64,000 bases of DNA from Ancylostoma caninum (GCA_037903475.1 JBAJFG010000536.1:62001-126000); one strand, 5' to 3'. Numbered from the stretch's first letter, positions 1 through 12,225 are shown. The notes: generated from the letters alone by a model not told the origin. Program-made: numbers and translations.

Positions 1-800
1 TCGCGCCGTCACACGATTGCCACCTGAAAAATTCCAAAATTAGAACAATGCCAGCGGACGCGCACATAAAAACAACGAAGGATTGAGTAGGAAGCGACAG
101 AAGGTGAGAGAGAAGCGTTAGCAGAAAGAAGAAACAAAAAAGATTGAAGAAAATTAGTGAGCGAGGAGTTGCGCGCCAAAAAACAGTCATAGTAGAAAAA
201 AACAAGTGAAAGTGCCCGCAAAAACAGTGCAAAAGCAGAGAGGAAGAGAGGAAGGATGAAAGAGAGACTGAAGAAGTGTAAAAGAATAGTGGAAGAATAA
301 AAAGAATTGATGGGAGCGAATTTGTGCGGCGGGGATAGCGAAAATTTGCGATGAAACAGATGAGCGCGTGCTTAAAACAACCAAGGAAAGATTAGAGGAG
401 AGGGTAAGGATGAGAGGAAGGCGAAAGGAGTGGAGGGAAACAAAGAAGATTAAAGAAAAACAGTGAGAGAGAAGTTGCGCGCGGGTGGGATACTCAAATT
501 GCAACAAAACGAAAAAACGCGCGCCGGGGAGAACCAAATTTTAATAAAACAGAAGAACGACTAAAAAAACTAAAGAGAGAAGAGGGAAAGAGAGAGGGTG
601 AGAGAGAGGAGAGAAGAGAGTGAAGGAACAAAAAAGAATGAAAAAAAACGTGAGGGAGAAGTGGCGCGCAAAGAAATAGTTAAAATGCACTAAAACAAAC
701 TTAAGCGCGCACAAAAACATTTAAAGAAGAAGAAGAAGATAGAAAGAGAGAAAGAAGTGAAAGAGATGAGAGAGAACGGGAAAGAAACGAAAAAAACATT
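1..800. repeat. Purine-rich diverged tandem repeat region
   Basis: Almost continuous G/A-rich + strand. A block of the form GAA-CAAA-AAGATTRAAGAAAA followed by GTGAG, GARG and TTGCGCGC recurs near 132-180, 437-485 and 626-672, so this is an old, diverged tandem array rather than random low-complexity DNA. The Leu/Ser/Phe-rich open frames on the minus strand are by-products of the polypyrimidine strand. No gene is seen. Confidence 0.6.
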
Positions 801-1400
801 TTCGAAAATGTTTCTCGGCGCGCCGCGCCGAAATTGCGTCATCGCGCTGGCGCGGAATTCGATCGATACCAAATCGATCTAAGTCCGGCAGCACAGTGGC
901 AGCGGTGCTGCAAAAAATTTTGCCGTTTCTGAGTGCGCGACAACTTTCGGTACTGCCACTAAACTTGGCAGCACTGTATAACATTTCCAGCACTGTCGAA
1001 CTTGTGCCGAATGGGCGGGGCGATGGGCGGAACAGGCCTCGCCCACTGAGACTAGTGCCGCTCGAATGTCTGAGTGAGTCAACACTCATGAATGCTCAAA
1101 TATCGTACATTCCTTCTGACTTCTTCACGAGGAAAAAGGCCTGTCCAAGCGCGTGAGTAGATAACCTCCGAAATGTTCGTTCCAAGTGGATGAAAATCCT
1201 GCTCATATTCAGGCCACATGGAAATGCAAAGTCCTTGGTTTCTCTCCACTAAACATTGTTGTTCTGTTGCAGTCATGATTGTACTGTTTTTAAATGCCAA
1301 TTTGTTGGAAATAAATCACTATGCTGTTATGTGGTGTTTATCCAGAAAAAGGCGATCAGGACACGATGAGAATGTGGGCGGAAGAGCATGATGACCCCCG
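801..1400. other. Intergenic stretch, no gene recognised
   Basis: Contains short palindromes near 800 (ACATTTTCGAAAATGT and a GGCGCGCC-type palindrome) and a CAGCAC-rich segment at 885-1000. No coding, RNA or transposon signature could be supported. Confidence 0.5.
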
Positions 1401-1421
1401 CCTCACTCGTTGAATTACCCC

Positions 1422-1487
1422 GATTAACCCCTGGAAGTGCCCTGATTAACACTCGGAAATACCCCGATTAAACCCTGGAAATACCCC
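1422..1487. repeat. 22-bp tandem repeat, three units
   Basis: Three consecutive 22-bp units start with GATTAA and end with TRCCCY, differing at a few positions. This is a small local minisatellite. Confidence 0.7.
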
Positions 1488-1529
1488 AGTTTCTCCACGG
1501 AAATCACACAGTCCCCCCTCGTGAATCCC

Positions 1530-1809
1530 CTACTCAGAACTCCAAAAACAACTTTCTGATCGCATCTGAAACTTGCTTTTCCAAAAGCTTGTTGACAAGT
1601 TGTTTTCACACTTCCTTGCCGACAAGTTGTTCGTCCGAAAAGCTTGTCGACAACTTGTTTTCAACAACGAAGCAGTGAAAACAAGTTGTCGACAAGCTTT
1701 TCGGGCGAACAACTTGTCGGCAAGGAAACGTGAAAACAACTTGTCGACAAGCTTTTGAGGAAGCAAGTTTCAGATGCGATCAGAAAGTTGTTTTTGGGGT
1801 TCTGAGTAG
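1530..1809. mobile_element. Foldback/MITE element with about 130-bp inverted arms
   Basis: The left end CTACTCAGAACTCC and the right end, which reads back as CTACTCAGAACCCC, are inverted. The inversion continues through nearly the whole element (AGCTTGTCGACAAGTTG-type blocks in both arms) to a short centre near 1665. The transcript would fold into one long hairpin. Related GTTG-CCGACAAC blocks recur at 17,380-17,530. No coding capacity. The 78-aa and 61-aa open frames on opposite strands here are mirror images caused by the inversion. Confidence 0.8.
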
Positions 1810-1921
1810 TTAGCCCAGGGTGGCCCCCACGAATAGCCCGCGGTGGCCCCACTATTTGCCCATGGTTGACGTGCCGAACATTAACCATGGGATAACGGTG
1901 GGTCCACCGTGGTACGAAAGT

Positions 1922-4252
1922 TCAGAGTATAATAACGGGCTTACTTTGTGTGTCACGTGTGTGTGTGTAGAACGAAATTCGAGGACGTGGCTTAGAGTGA
2001 TGCCGACCACTCCACCGTTACATGAAGGGTGCGCCGACGCCCAAAATGGGGGAGACGGGTCCATGGCTGTGATAAGGGTGCGCCGGCGCCCAAAGTGGGA
2101 GGAGACGGGTTCACGGCTGTGATAAGGGGGCACCGACGCCCAAAGTGGGGGGAGACGGGTCCACGGCTGTGATAAGGGTGCGCCGGCGCCCAAAGTGGGG
2201 GTAGACGGGTCCAGGGCTGTGATAAGGGTGCGCCGGCGCCCAAAGTGGGGGTAGACGGGTCCAGGGCTGTGATAAGGGTGCGCCGGCGCCCAAATTGGGG
2301 ACGGGGGGGAGGGGAGACGGGTCCACGGCTGTGATAAGGGTGCGCGGCGCCCAAAGTGGGGGGAGACGGGTCCACTGTGATAAGGGTGCCCGGCGCCCAA
2401 AGTGGGGGGAGACGGGTCCACGGCTGTGATAAGGGTGCACCGGCGCCCAAAGTGGGGGGAGACGGGTCCACGGCTGTGATAAGGGTGCGCCGGCGCCCAA
2501 AGTGGGGGGAGACGGGTCCACTGCTGTGATAAGGGTGCGCCGGCGCCCAAAGTGGGGGGAGACGGGTCCACGGCTGTGATAAGGGTGCGCCGGCGCCCAA
2601 AGTGGGGGAGACGGGTCCACTGCTGTGATAAGGGTGCGCGGCGCCCAAAGTGGGGGGAGACGGGTCCACGGCTGTGATAAGGGTGCGCCGGCGCCCAAAG
2701 TGGGGGGAGACGGGTCCACGGCTGTGATAAGGGTGCGTCCGGCGCCCAAAGTGGGGGGAGACGGGTCCACTGCTGTGATAAGGGTGCGCCGGCGCCCAAA
2801 GGGGACGGGGGGGGGAGACGGGTCCACGGCTGTGATAAGGGTGCGCCGGCGCCCAAAGTGGGGGGAGACGGGTCCACGGCTGTGATAAGGGTGCGCCGGC
2901 GCCCAAAGTGGGGGGAGACGGGTCCACGGCTGTGATAAGGGTGCACCGGCGCCCAAAGTGGGGGGAGACGGGTTCCACTGCTGTGATAAGGGTGCACCGG
3001 CGCCCAAAGTGGGGGAGACGGGTCCACGGCTGTGATAAGGGTGCGCCGGCGCCCAAAGTGGGGGAGACGGGTCCACTGCTGTGATAAGGGTGCACCGGCG
3101 CCCAAAGTGGGGGAGACGGGTCCACGCTGTGATAAGGGTGCACCGGCGCCCAAAGTGGGGGGAGACGGGTCCACGGCTGTGATAAGGGTGCACCGGCGCC
3201 CAAAGTGGGGGAGACGGGTCCACGCTGTGATAAGGGTGCGCCGGCGCCCAAAGTGGAGGGAGACGGGTCCACTGCTGTGATAAGGGTGCGCCGGCGCCCA
3301 AAGTGGGGGTAGACGGGTCCAGGGCTGTGACAAGGGTGCGCTAGCGCCCAAAGTGGGGGGAGACGGGTCCAATGCTGTGATAAGGGTGCGCCGGCGCCCA
3401 AATTGGGGACGGGAGGGAGGGGAGACGGGTCCACGGCTGTGATAAGGGCGCGCCGGCACCCAAAGTGGGGGGAGACGGGTCCACGGCTGTGATAAGGGTG
3501 CACCGGCGCCCAAGTGGGGCGAGACCACGGCGGTGATAAGGGTGTACCGGCGCCCAAAGTGGGGCAGACGGGTCCACCGCTGTGATAAGGGTGCGCCGGC
3601 CCCCGAGAGTGGGGAAACGTCTGGAGTTGTGACCAGCGGTACTATAAGGGTGCGCTGGCGTCCAAAAGCGGCAGAGCGCATGAAAATGTAGCTACCGACG
3701 GAGGAGGGGTGCGTCGGTGTCCACTACAGAGAAGACGTTATGAGTTGGGTTCATCTTTGCTCGATCTGTTCCCTGGCGTCTAACAACAATCGTGAAACAT
3801 TAAATGTCAGAGCTAAGCAGTGAGTAGGATGCAATCCGCAATCCTTCCCCCTCACATCCCCTTCCGCGCTCTTCTTCTCTCATTTGTTCACGAACCCACC
3901 GCACCCTCCACTTTTATACATAGAAACTGACTCTTATCGCTTGACCAGCTATAACAGGCGAAGAATGATAGAGCATTTCCTGCGGTCATTTCAGGTTGAA
4001 CCGGTTATACATTGTTAAAGAAGGCTTATTTCAATTGAGCAAAAGATAAAATTGCCCCGATAAACGCGGTTAATCCTTTTTGATATGTGCAGTTCCACAT
4101 GAGAGAAAGCAATGGAAAGGATGTGGGACGCGTTATCGCAAGAATGTTGCGTAGCTGTGACACTAATACAATGAGAAGGGATAAAACCATGCGAGCGAAG
4201 CGAGCATTAAGAAAAGTCTGGAAGTCCGGCGTTAGCCGGACGGCCAGACTGG
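1922..4252 (+). mobile_element. Non-autonomous Helitron, alpha class (copy 1)
   Basis: The 5' part has the alpha-class block TATAATAACGGGCTTA (1928-1943), a short GT-rich run and an AACGAAATTCGAGG motif. It then runs into a large minisatellite and a non-repetitive 3' third. The 3' end is the family hairpin (AGTCTGG, inner stem GTCCGGC/GCCGGAC, CCAGACT), finishing CTGG at 4252 with host T at 4253. No Rep or helicase coding. The 3' third (about 3,850-4,252) is present in inverted form at 5,947-6,310 and again at 43,080-43,457. The 5' TC at 1922 is not preceded by A, so that boundary is less certain than the 3' one. Confidence 0.8.
2026..3615. repeat. Minisatellite, about 50-bp unit, roughly 32 copies
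   Basis: A unit carrying GGGTGCGCCGGCGCCCAAAG, then TGGGGGGAGACGGGTCCA and GCTGTGATAA repeats with small indels. It lies inside Helitron copy 1, and shorter relatives occur in the other Helitrons. The unit has no stop codon in any minus-strand frame, and its length is not a multiple of three. All three minus frames therefore stay open for 400-600 codons. These are artefacts, not proteins. Confidence 0.95.
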
Positions 4253-5009
4253 TACGAGATATCGCGGAAACTCCTTACTGCTTGAGCGGAGGATGAGAGA
4301 CTGATAGATGATCAGGCGGCTCATCCTGGCACGGCCTGTCAGTTGGTGAGCGATTCCTGCTGGATCTTGCTAAAACTTTACGCGAGCCAAACTCATGGAT
4401 GTGGTTTTCTGCAGTGTGATGCCTGCATCCAAGTTCAGACGCACACACTCGCTCCCTGATCCTCATTGAAAGCCGTGAGCAGAGCAGAGTTATCGAGTGA
4501 CTGTGGCTCCTGTATCGAATGATTGTGGTCCCTGTAACGGTCCCTAAATTTTGAAACGAAAGGATTGTTTGGAAATTTTCGGACATTACTTTCTCGCCGA
4601 ACTAATATCGACGTGATTAACTTCTTTCTCTATTTCTCCCTTTTCCTCTCTCTATCGATAATTTAGATATGTACTTACGAATTTCCAATGATAGTGACCA
4701 AGAGATTCTTTAAAAGGCAAGGTATGGTGCGAGGGTGGAGTCAAAGTCGGATTCAAAGGATGAGGGTACTCCCATGAAACCGGGGACCAGTAGCGAGGAA
4801 AACATCATGCTACTGGTCCACCGATGAGGGAGGGATCCTCCAGTGCCCAATAACGGTAACAACCCCGTACGACGAGTTCACCGATAGGAAAGAAAAGTTA
4901 CCGGCAATCAAGGCTGTTGAAAACGTCATGCGACGGGCGCATCGCTGAGGAAATGATGCGCCAACGCTCAATGGGGTGGGAAACGTCGTGCCCCGGTGTC
5001 GTATTTAAT
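4253..5009. other. Spacer between Helitron copies, no gene
   Basis: Unique-looking sequence to about 4,700. It then passes into a degraded array-like stretch (CACCGATGAGG, AACGGTAAC, AAACGTC motifs at 4,730-5,000) that is probably the decayed minisatellite of Helitron copy 2. No open frame with recognisable content. Confidence 0.4.
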
Positions 5010-5391
5010 ATTCTGCCCGTCCGTTTGTGCCTGAATGAACCACTCCTTCCTTTCCGTTTATATACACCGGTGGACCCTCATCACTTGAATTACCACAACA
5101 ACCAGTTGAGCTTTTCTCAGGAGAGCGATAGAACTGCCTAAATCATTTCAAGATGACATTTGCACTGAATTGGTTGCACTCAATTCTTCACAGCCATAAC
5201 TTCGCTCATTTGGGGAAAGCTACCACCTACGGTATCAAGGGCTTCTCAGGAGTGCGATAGAACTGCGTGGAAGAACAAAGATTTTATCAACCCATTTACA
5301 CTTTTGTGTTTGCTTTCAGCGTGCAATATGCGAGCGACGCGAGCATCAATAGAAGTCTGGAAGTCCCGCGTTAGCCGGACAGCCAGACTGG
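5010..5391 (+). mobile_element. Helitron 3' half, alpha class (copy 2)
   Basis: Matches the non-repetitive 3' segment found at 23,380-23,789 and, inverted, at 20,233-20,600 and 43,544-43,950. That segment runs from CCGTTTGTG-CTGAATGAACCAC through TTATATACACCGGTGGACCC to the 3' hairpin, ending CTGG at 5391 with host T at 5392. The 5' end could not be placed. A GGGCTTCTCAGGAG-GCGATAGAACTG block is duplicated inside this copy (5,108 and 5,248). Confidence 0.8.
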
Positions 5392-5947
<556 letters not shown>

Positions 5948-6848
5948 CAGTCTGGCCGTCCGGCTGACGCTGGACTTCCAGACTTTTCCTAATGCTCGCT
6001 TCGCTCGCATGGCTTCATTCCTTCTCCATTCAAATAAAGTCACAGCTATTCCACATTTTTGCTATAATGTGTCCCACACCCTTTCCATTGCTTTTTCTCA
6101 TGTAAAAATGCACTTATCAAAGAGGATTGACCTTCTCGAAGCAATTTTATCATTTCCCAACTGAAATAGCTTTTTGTAACTAAATATAACCGGTTCAACC
6201 TGAATTGACCGCAGAAAATGGTCTATCATTCTTTGTTTGTTATAACTGGTCAAGTGATAAGAGTCAGTTAGAACATATAAAGTGGAGGGTGCGGTGTGTT
6301 CATAAACAAATGAGAAGAGAAGAACGCGGGGGAGGACGTGAGAAGGAAGGATTCATACGGATTGCATACTAATCCGCGCAGTGGTCTGACATTTAGTTTT
6401 TTTTAACGATTGATGTTAGACGCCATCGAATCGAGTTAACAAATATGGACCTAACTCATGACATTTCCCTGAGTAGTGGACACCGGCGCACCCCTCCTGC
6501 ATCGGTAGCTATATTTCCAGGCTCTCCTCCGCTTTTGAGCGCAGGCGCAGACGCACCCTTATCACAGCAGTGAACCCGTCTCCCCCCACTTTGGGCGCCG
6601 GCGCAGCCTTATCACAGTGATGGACCCGTCTCCCCCCACTTTGGGCGCCGGCGCAGCCCTTCTCCATGGACTCCATTGACGGACCCGTTGTACACCATCC
6701 GACCTTCTGTTCGATCTCATCCCTACCCCACTCCACCACACCACACCCGTTCCTAGCCTTTTATATGATCACACAATCACGATCATTGACCAATCGTAGA
6801 ATTTCGTAACGGTCTGACACACATTCTTACATACCTACATACTTAAGT

Positions 6849-7852
6849 GGCTTTCATACATTTGCCGCGGCGGCAGTCGCCCATGGTTAAGCATAGGCCG
6901 GCGGCGTCGCGGCGGCGGTGCCGCGGCGACGTCGCCGCGACAAGAGCTTGTTTACTTTTTTGCCGCGGCGCCGCCCGGCGACGTCGCCCAGCGGCAAGCG
7001 GCAAGGAGTGGTCGAGGGGGTATTTTGTCGCTGGGCGACGTTTGCCGCGGCCTTCGGTAGATGCCCGTTTTATCGCTTGTACCGCGTCAATTCAACTTTA
7101 ATTGTTTTTTAAGGTTAGATATAGAAAACTATGTATCGTGTTTATAGCGAATGAGCACTTATATGGTATGAACCTTTAATGTTGTTAATGTTAATGTTTA
7201 ATGTTTAATGCTCTGACTTCTCCTTTCTTTGCGCAGATGCTATCAATTGAGGTCAGTATGATTAGGTTTTGAGCTATACTTTTTGCCACTACCACTCCAA
7301 TTGTTTTTTTTTTAGATGTTCTTCCTTAAAGGCAGGGGTCCACCTCATTTTCGTAGTTCAGCTAACAGCAGATTCTGCATCTACTCGGCGCGATGATTCC
7401 AACGGTATACATAAATTGTCTCAGAATGGTCTATAAACCCGTCTTCCAGGACGGGGTCTGTAACAGTTCGCCAACCCGAGTTGACATGTGAAGCCGTTGA
7501 TCTTATCGATTGGACACGCCAAGACTCGTTGACCGACGCGGCAGCCGTGGCAGGCAGCCAGCACAGCTTGTAGCGATCCGCCTCCGGGCTCCAAATTTTT
7601 ATCCAGTTCGAGCCTTTCAAAAATGGGGATTTCGTCGCTTCTGGGCCTGTTGATGTACATCTCAGGGATCAACATGATGAGAAGGTCTAGGAATTGTTGG
7701 TAAATCCAACAGGCAGAGCGAGGTGGCCTTCTGCCTTTAAGGCATTCGCAACAGTATGAAAGCGCGGGATGCCGCTCGGCGGCAACTTTTGCCGCGCACC
7801 CACTTTTGCCGCGGCGGCGGCACCGCCGCCGCGGCAAATGTATGAAAGCCCC
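6849..7852. mobile_element. GC-rich TIR element nested in Helitron copy 3
   Basis: Terminal inverted repeats read GGCTTTCATACATTTGCCGC at 6849 and on the opposite strand at 7852, continuing into GGCGGC. The subterminal regions are extremely rich in GCCGCGGCGACGTCGC-type palindromes. The superfamily is not clear. TSDs could not be read with confidence because the flanks are low-complexity. It contains a further nested MITE at 7,326-7,740. Confidence 0.75.
7326..7740. mobile_element. TTAA-flanked MITE nested in the GC-rich TIR element
   Basis: Left end TTAAAGGCAGGGGTCCACCT and right end AGGTGGCCTTCTGCCTTTAA are inverted and bounded by TTAA. The same AGGCAG...CTGCCT termini with TTAA occur at 12,844-13,143 and 53,682-54,159. 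The interior is open on the minus strand for about 79 codons, but I recognise no protein in it. Confidence 0.75.
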
Positions 7853-7909
7853 TTTACATGCATACAGACACACATGTAAACAGGCTAAGCCCGTTATTAT
7901 ATAGAATGA

Positions 7910-8117
7910 TAATACTCAAAGTAATCAAATACTCACTGAGTGATCAAGAGGTGGTGTCTCACCTAATTTCGATGTGAGCATCAGGGTTAAGCGTCTGATG
8001 GGAATTTCCCATGAGGGGGTCGTAGAGGAGGCTGGGAAGGGAGAGGGGTCGTATTGCAGAGGTGTGGGTGGGGTACGTGGCTTGACCATTGAATGTGAAT
8101 TCACGATAAAAACTATC
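7910..8117. repeat. Repeat shared with 42,640-42,760 (inverted)
   Basis: The segment with TGATGGGAATTTCCCATGAG, GGGGTCGTA and GTGGCTTGACCATT matches 42,640-42,760 read on the other strand. This shows a dispersed repeat abutting the tRNA-module element. Confidence 0.55.
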
Positions 8118-8185
8118 GTTATGACATGACAAAAGGCGTTCGGCTCCAGAATGAAAACGTCATATCGAGTTAAAGCAGGACTGGT

Positions 8186-8236
8186 TGGCAGCGTATGAGA
8201 GAAATGGGCTTTAGCGCACCTACGTTTCGATTCCCG
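8186..8236 (+). repeat. tRNA-like pol III promoter module, left arm of copy A
   Basis: A-box-like TGGCAGCGTATG at 8186 and B-box-like GTTTCGATTCC at 8224, the B box departing from GGTTCGATTCC at one base. The spacing fits a tRNA-derived promoter. It does not fold as a complete functional tRNA, so it is treated as a SINE-type head. Confidence 0.6.
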
Positions 8237-9202
8237 GCGCCTTCCATAAACTTTTGAACGGGTGAGAATCACTTCAGAATCAAGTGTGGAGTAAAGAGGG
8301 TGGAAATGTTAAAAAAAATAGAGTGTGGGTAGCGAGATCAATCGACTGCACATGCGAGGATTCGCCTGCAGGGCCGTCAGAACGTGGAAAAGTAGGGTGA
8401 CCTAGACCTCGTGCTGAAGTCCTCCGATTCGAAATCAGCAAATGCTTTTCTACGTATCCATAGAGAACGACCAGCTCTACCTTTTCTCAGAGTTTTAATT
8501 TTCTAGAACTTTATATGCTTTTGGGAAGGAAATTTTTCAATTTTTCGGGCCTCCAACGGGAAATTTCCCATCTCACTCACGCAAGCAGGAGCAATTATTG
8601 GGTTGCGTTAATGAGGATTAAGAATCAGTGCTTGGAGCTCTATTACGTGAAGGTAGTGAAATTTCGGTAGAAAGCAAACTCTTTTCATGGGAGCTGAAGA
8701 AGTGAAAATCTCGCAATTTGAACAGATGGTGAAAATGGAGTGAATCTGTTTGGCAAATCACTGAGAAGCAATTTGCAGATATCACGAAAACTTTTCTTTT
8801 ATGAGTTTTAGATGAGGAAATTTCTACAGAATCTGGCTCCACAAAGTTCGCTCGTTTTCCCGCAATTCAGATGGGAAATCGATGGGAAATTCGCCAAATT
8901 TCCCATCGATTTCCCATGAAGCTCCCGAAGACATATGAAGGTCTAGAAAATTGAAAATCTGGCAGAAGATAGAGCTGATCGTCCTCTATGTACAGATAGA
9001 AAAACATTCGCTGATTTTGAGCCAGAGAACCTCAGTACGAGGTCTAGGTAACCCTAGTTTTCCACAAACTGGTATCCCCTGTAGGCGAATTCTCGCATAT
9101 TTATCGATCGATTTCGCTTCCCTTTTTAAACCTTCATATCCTCTCTAGTCCACACTAAATCCTGAAGCGGTTCCAACCTGTGCAAAAATTTTTTGGAGGC
9201 GC

Positions 9203-9268
9203 CGGGAATCGAACCCGAGGGCGCGCAAATGCCAACACTGAAACAGATTCCTCGCATGCGCTGCCAAA
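9203..9268 (-). repeat. tRNA-like pol III promoter module, right arm of copy A
   Basis: On the minus strand the A box TGGCAGCGCATGC (9254-9266) is followed by a perfect B box GGTTCGATTCC (9205-9215). It mirrors the left-arm module, so transcription from both arms would converge on the centre of the element. Confidence 0.7.
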
Positions 9269-9493
9269 CAGTCCTGTTTTGACACGTAATGACATGATCG
9301 TTCCTGCTGACAGTCTTGTCCGATCGGATAAGGAAGGATGTATATCGACCTCAATGTTGTTTTAGTTCCGATTCTGGGTTTTTGATGTGTTTCTTTTGTG
9401 TGTTCTTCCTTGAAACTGTTCAGTGTTTCAGTGTACAGAGAAAACATGCGGGAATAGAAGGGGGGGGGGGGTCGTGAAAAGGTGGGGTTGGAC

Positions 9494-10950
9494 GAGAGAA
9501 TAGGGGGGGGGTCGTATTGAGGGTCGGTTTTTCCCATCGTCATGCTTGACCTTGGTGAGCATATTCTGGACCAGCTCAACGCGCTGACTACAGTGACATG
9601 CGTGAAATGCCCCAAAATGGTCGGTGAAAACCTCTCTACGAGGCGCAACCAATCGTAGCTTGTGCCAGCAGTTCGGTTTAATGTAACCGTTCAAATCTCG
9701 AGAACGATTTCTGATGTGAGACGCTTCCTTTGAGGCTCACTATAAGAGCAATACTTTGTAGCAAAACATTTGTCTCTTTTCATAATTTTATCTGATGTAA
9801 GCTGCTATATTTTGCAGATAGCGATGTGTTGCCTACAAGGGTACATAGACCAAAGTAAGCGCCTTCTTTCCTGATCTTCTAGCCCAGTTCGAAATTTGTG
9901 TAACATGTGTCCAGTTCCTTTTGCAGCCTGTCAGTGACTCAGCTCTACACTTGGAAGACAAAATTTCCGTATTAGGACTGCTCTTTTGTATGGGAACATC
10001 ATAAAATAGATCTGAATCTGAATGTGATGTGTACTAAGAGGTGTGAGCATAAGTCCTTGCGCTTTTTTTCGGATGCATTTTCTTCACCATTTTGCCAAAT
10101 CATATACGATTGGAAAGCGCTATTCTTCCTCGATTCTTCGATGACACCAACCATTTCGACAGAAGAAAAAATTGAACAAGAAGACCCGGTAACTGCTCCA
10201 AAGGAGTCGTATGGTCTAAGTGGACATCATACTTGTCAAAGTCATCAAATAACTTGAGTAATTCTGCTGAAAGAATCCAATCGTGAGGGTCTAGTCATCC
10301 TGCCACATGGTGATGTCAGACCCCACTTTCCAAAAATCGTCAAACTGGTGCTCCAACATTTTCACTGGTGAGATTCTTCCGCGTTCATCTTCTAGTGAGC
10401 TTACACGTTCAAACAGTATGGGATGCTTTCAGCTCCCTACCGCATACAAGGAGGAAATTGGGTTTTCCCCGAATTGTGTTTTTCTTCTTAGGCCCAAAAA
10501 TTGAGGGATTCAATAGCACAGTGAAAGCTCTCGATGATTTGAGGGAGAAAAGCGCTTTCAGAAGGTATATTGCGTGATAGAGAATAATGGCAACTGGGCG
10601 AAGAAAATCGCAACTAGAAAAGGCGCAAGGACTTATGTTAACACCTAATATGTGGGGGGATTATCTGTCTTGAGAGACCACCTCCGCGCCATCGCAGGCG
10701 CCAACTTAGGCTTATTCGGGCCTTTTCTCATCGCAAAGAGCCTTCTGTGAATGAGAAATACCAGATCGGAATCAGAATTGTCAACTTGGTTTCTAGCACT
10801 AGATATGGATCTGTTGGAGAGTCCCTGTAATTCTGGACCACCCTTTATAACATGCAGTGTATAAAATGTAAATAATTTGAGGTGTAGAGATAATTCGGCC
10901 CTTCGGCCTAACCAAATCTCGCCTCCATACTCCCAGCGTCTCAAAAATAT
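9494..10950. other. No gene recognised
   Basis: Short open frames on both strands, none with a domain, signal peptide or splice pattern I can support. An open minus-strand frame at 10,645-10,962 lacks any familiar motif. Confidence 0.4.
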
Positions 10951-10953
10951 TGG

Positions 10954-11425
10954 GATGGGCAATAGGTTTGTGCGGTTTTTTTTTTTTCAACTTGATTTTT
11001 TACGACGATCTGATACAACCATTGTTCCCAATTCCCGCTACTTCTCATTTTCTGTCGCATGAAATGTGATCCTCCAATTCGACAAGAGCGTACATCTCCG
11101 ACACCTCCAAATGTTCCACTACAATACATAGTGAAGCAGATGCAGCTCAAGCTGCTAGGGATGTTAGGAGCAGAAGGCATTATTGTTTAATAGACAGCGC
11201 AGAAGTGGTTGCCTGCTTCAGAGAGGTCGATTTGTGCTGGAAGATGCACCGTGTTCTGTACGCACAGTTCGTATGGTTATGAGAGGATTTTTTTTTGCAA
11301 GGACTTGCTCTAGATATGAAGAAGAAATACTGCAGATATCAACTTTCAAAAAACCTAAGTTCAACTAGTCCACTTTGTGAAAATACACCGAATGCTCAGA
11401 AAAACCGCACGAACTTATTGCCCTA
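10954..11425 (+). mobile_element. Internally deleted mariner-like element
   Basis: Terminal inverted repeats: GGGCAATAGGTTTGTGCGG at the left and, read on the other strand, AGGGCAATAAGTTCGTGCGG at the right. Between them a short + strand stretch near 11,215-11,265 reads GRFVLEDAPCS, matching the linker that follows the helix-turn-helix region in mariner transposases. The catalytic domain is missing, so this is a non-autonomous remnant. Confidence 0.6.
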
Positions 11426-11849
11426 CATAATATGAGAGAAACCCACTTGATGTTCCGCCTTGGACATGATAAACCATCTGTTCCATTGGAATAAATCGCA
11501 GGGAATTAGCGCAAGCTTTCTGAATGTCCACACTTGAAAGTCCTAGTTCGGTTTTGCCTAATGGGTCCGTGAAACAAATGAATACTCTGAAAAGATAAGA
11601 AGATGGTTTTTAATGATTCCTAATTTATGTATACGGAACAGATGACTCACGCTTCGCAGCGATCTGGTGGTGCAAGGAAAAAGTTAATGCTGTTAGGTAA
11701 GTGATCGTAGTATGAAGCGTAGCCGGGTTTGTAGTAGGATGTTTTTCTGGAACTTTGCTATTAAGCAGGAACAAGAGGATAGACCGAGAACACTGAGATT
11801 TGACGCATTTTCACCATTGCACTAACCAGCCTTACAGATTTTCTTATCT

Positions 11850-12225
11850 CAAAGATGCACCTTAAGTTCCGAGAAAAAGTCGGAAACCCCATAAGTTATG
11901 GGATTCTCTTGCAGAGAATTTCGAATCTCTTGGCCAGTGGACAACAGAATTCATTTGTTATGGGTGCGGCATGGTGTTCCGACACGAAATTCTTGTTCAG
12001 TCGATTTTAGCTACTGCTAAGAAGTTCATTTTGTTGTGCAATCTTAACTTCTCATCTGCTTTTTCTAGTTTCACAGCAAAGAAAGGTCGTTCGCGCCAAT
12101 ATTAAATTTTGCCTTGAATATAGACCGTCTCTCCAGATTTCCTGTAAATCAGAGGAATCAGCGGTCGAGTATGAAAGGGTTCTGTTGATATCCTAATACT
12201 AAACATGAAGTGACGCACTGTGTTA
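11850..12225. mobile_element. MITE, family of the 53.7-kb element (diverged copy)
   Basis: Shares with 53,750-54,159 the ordered blocks CCCATAAGTTATGGGATTCT, AGAATTTCGAATCTCTTGGCC, GGGTGCGGCATGG, GCTACTGCTAAGAAGTTCA and a terminal GAAGTGACGCACTG. The left terminus is not clear. Confidence 0.55.

Larger units (their letters stand above)
5947..7909 (-). mobile_element. Helitron, alpha class (copy 3), with nested elements
   Basis: On the minus strand the element starts TCATTCTATATAATAACGGG at 7909, preceded by host A. It ends with the family hairpin and CTGG at 5947, followed by host T. The internal minisatellite is reduced to two or three units (6,535-6,660). The GT-rich 5' region is split by a 1-kb terminal-inverted-repeat element (6,849-7,852). 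Outside the insert the two halves rejoin into a normal 5' region. Confidence 0.85.
8118..9493. mobile_element. Inverted-repeat element with tRNA-like modules in both arms (copy A)
   Basis: Left and right arms are inverted over several hundred bases: CAGGACTG-TTGGCAGCG, the tRNA-like module, then ACTTCAGAAT/GCTTCAGGAT and GGTCTAGG-type blocks. The centre is rich in GGGAAATTTCCC-like palindromes. The same structure appears in reverse orientation at 37,323-38,700, where one boundary is sharp because it interrupts an RTE copy. No protein-coding capacity. It could be a foldback transposon or a composite of two inverted SINEs that now moves as a unit. Confidence 0.7.

Noticed and set aside
2026..3615. 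CRISPR-like regular repeats
   Set aside because: The units are directly contiguous with no unique spacers, in a eukaryotic transposon context. These are minisatellites.
1852..3681. A 609-aa minus-strand open frame plus 521-aa and 396-aa frames
   Set aside because: All come from the stop-free minisatellite in Helitron copy 1. The unit is not a multiple of three, and all three frames are equally open.
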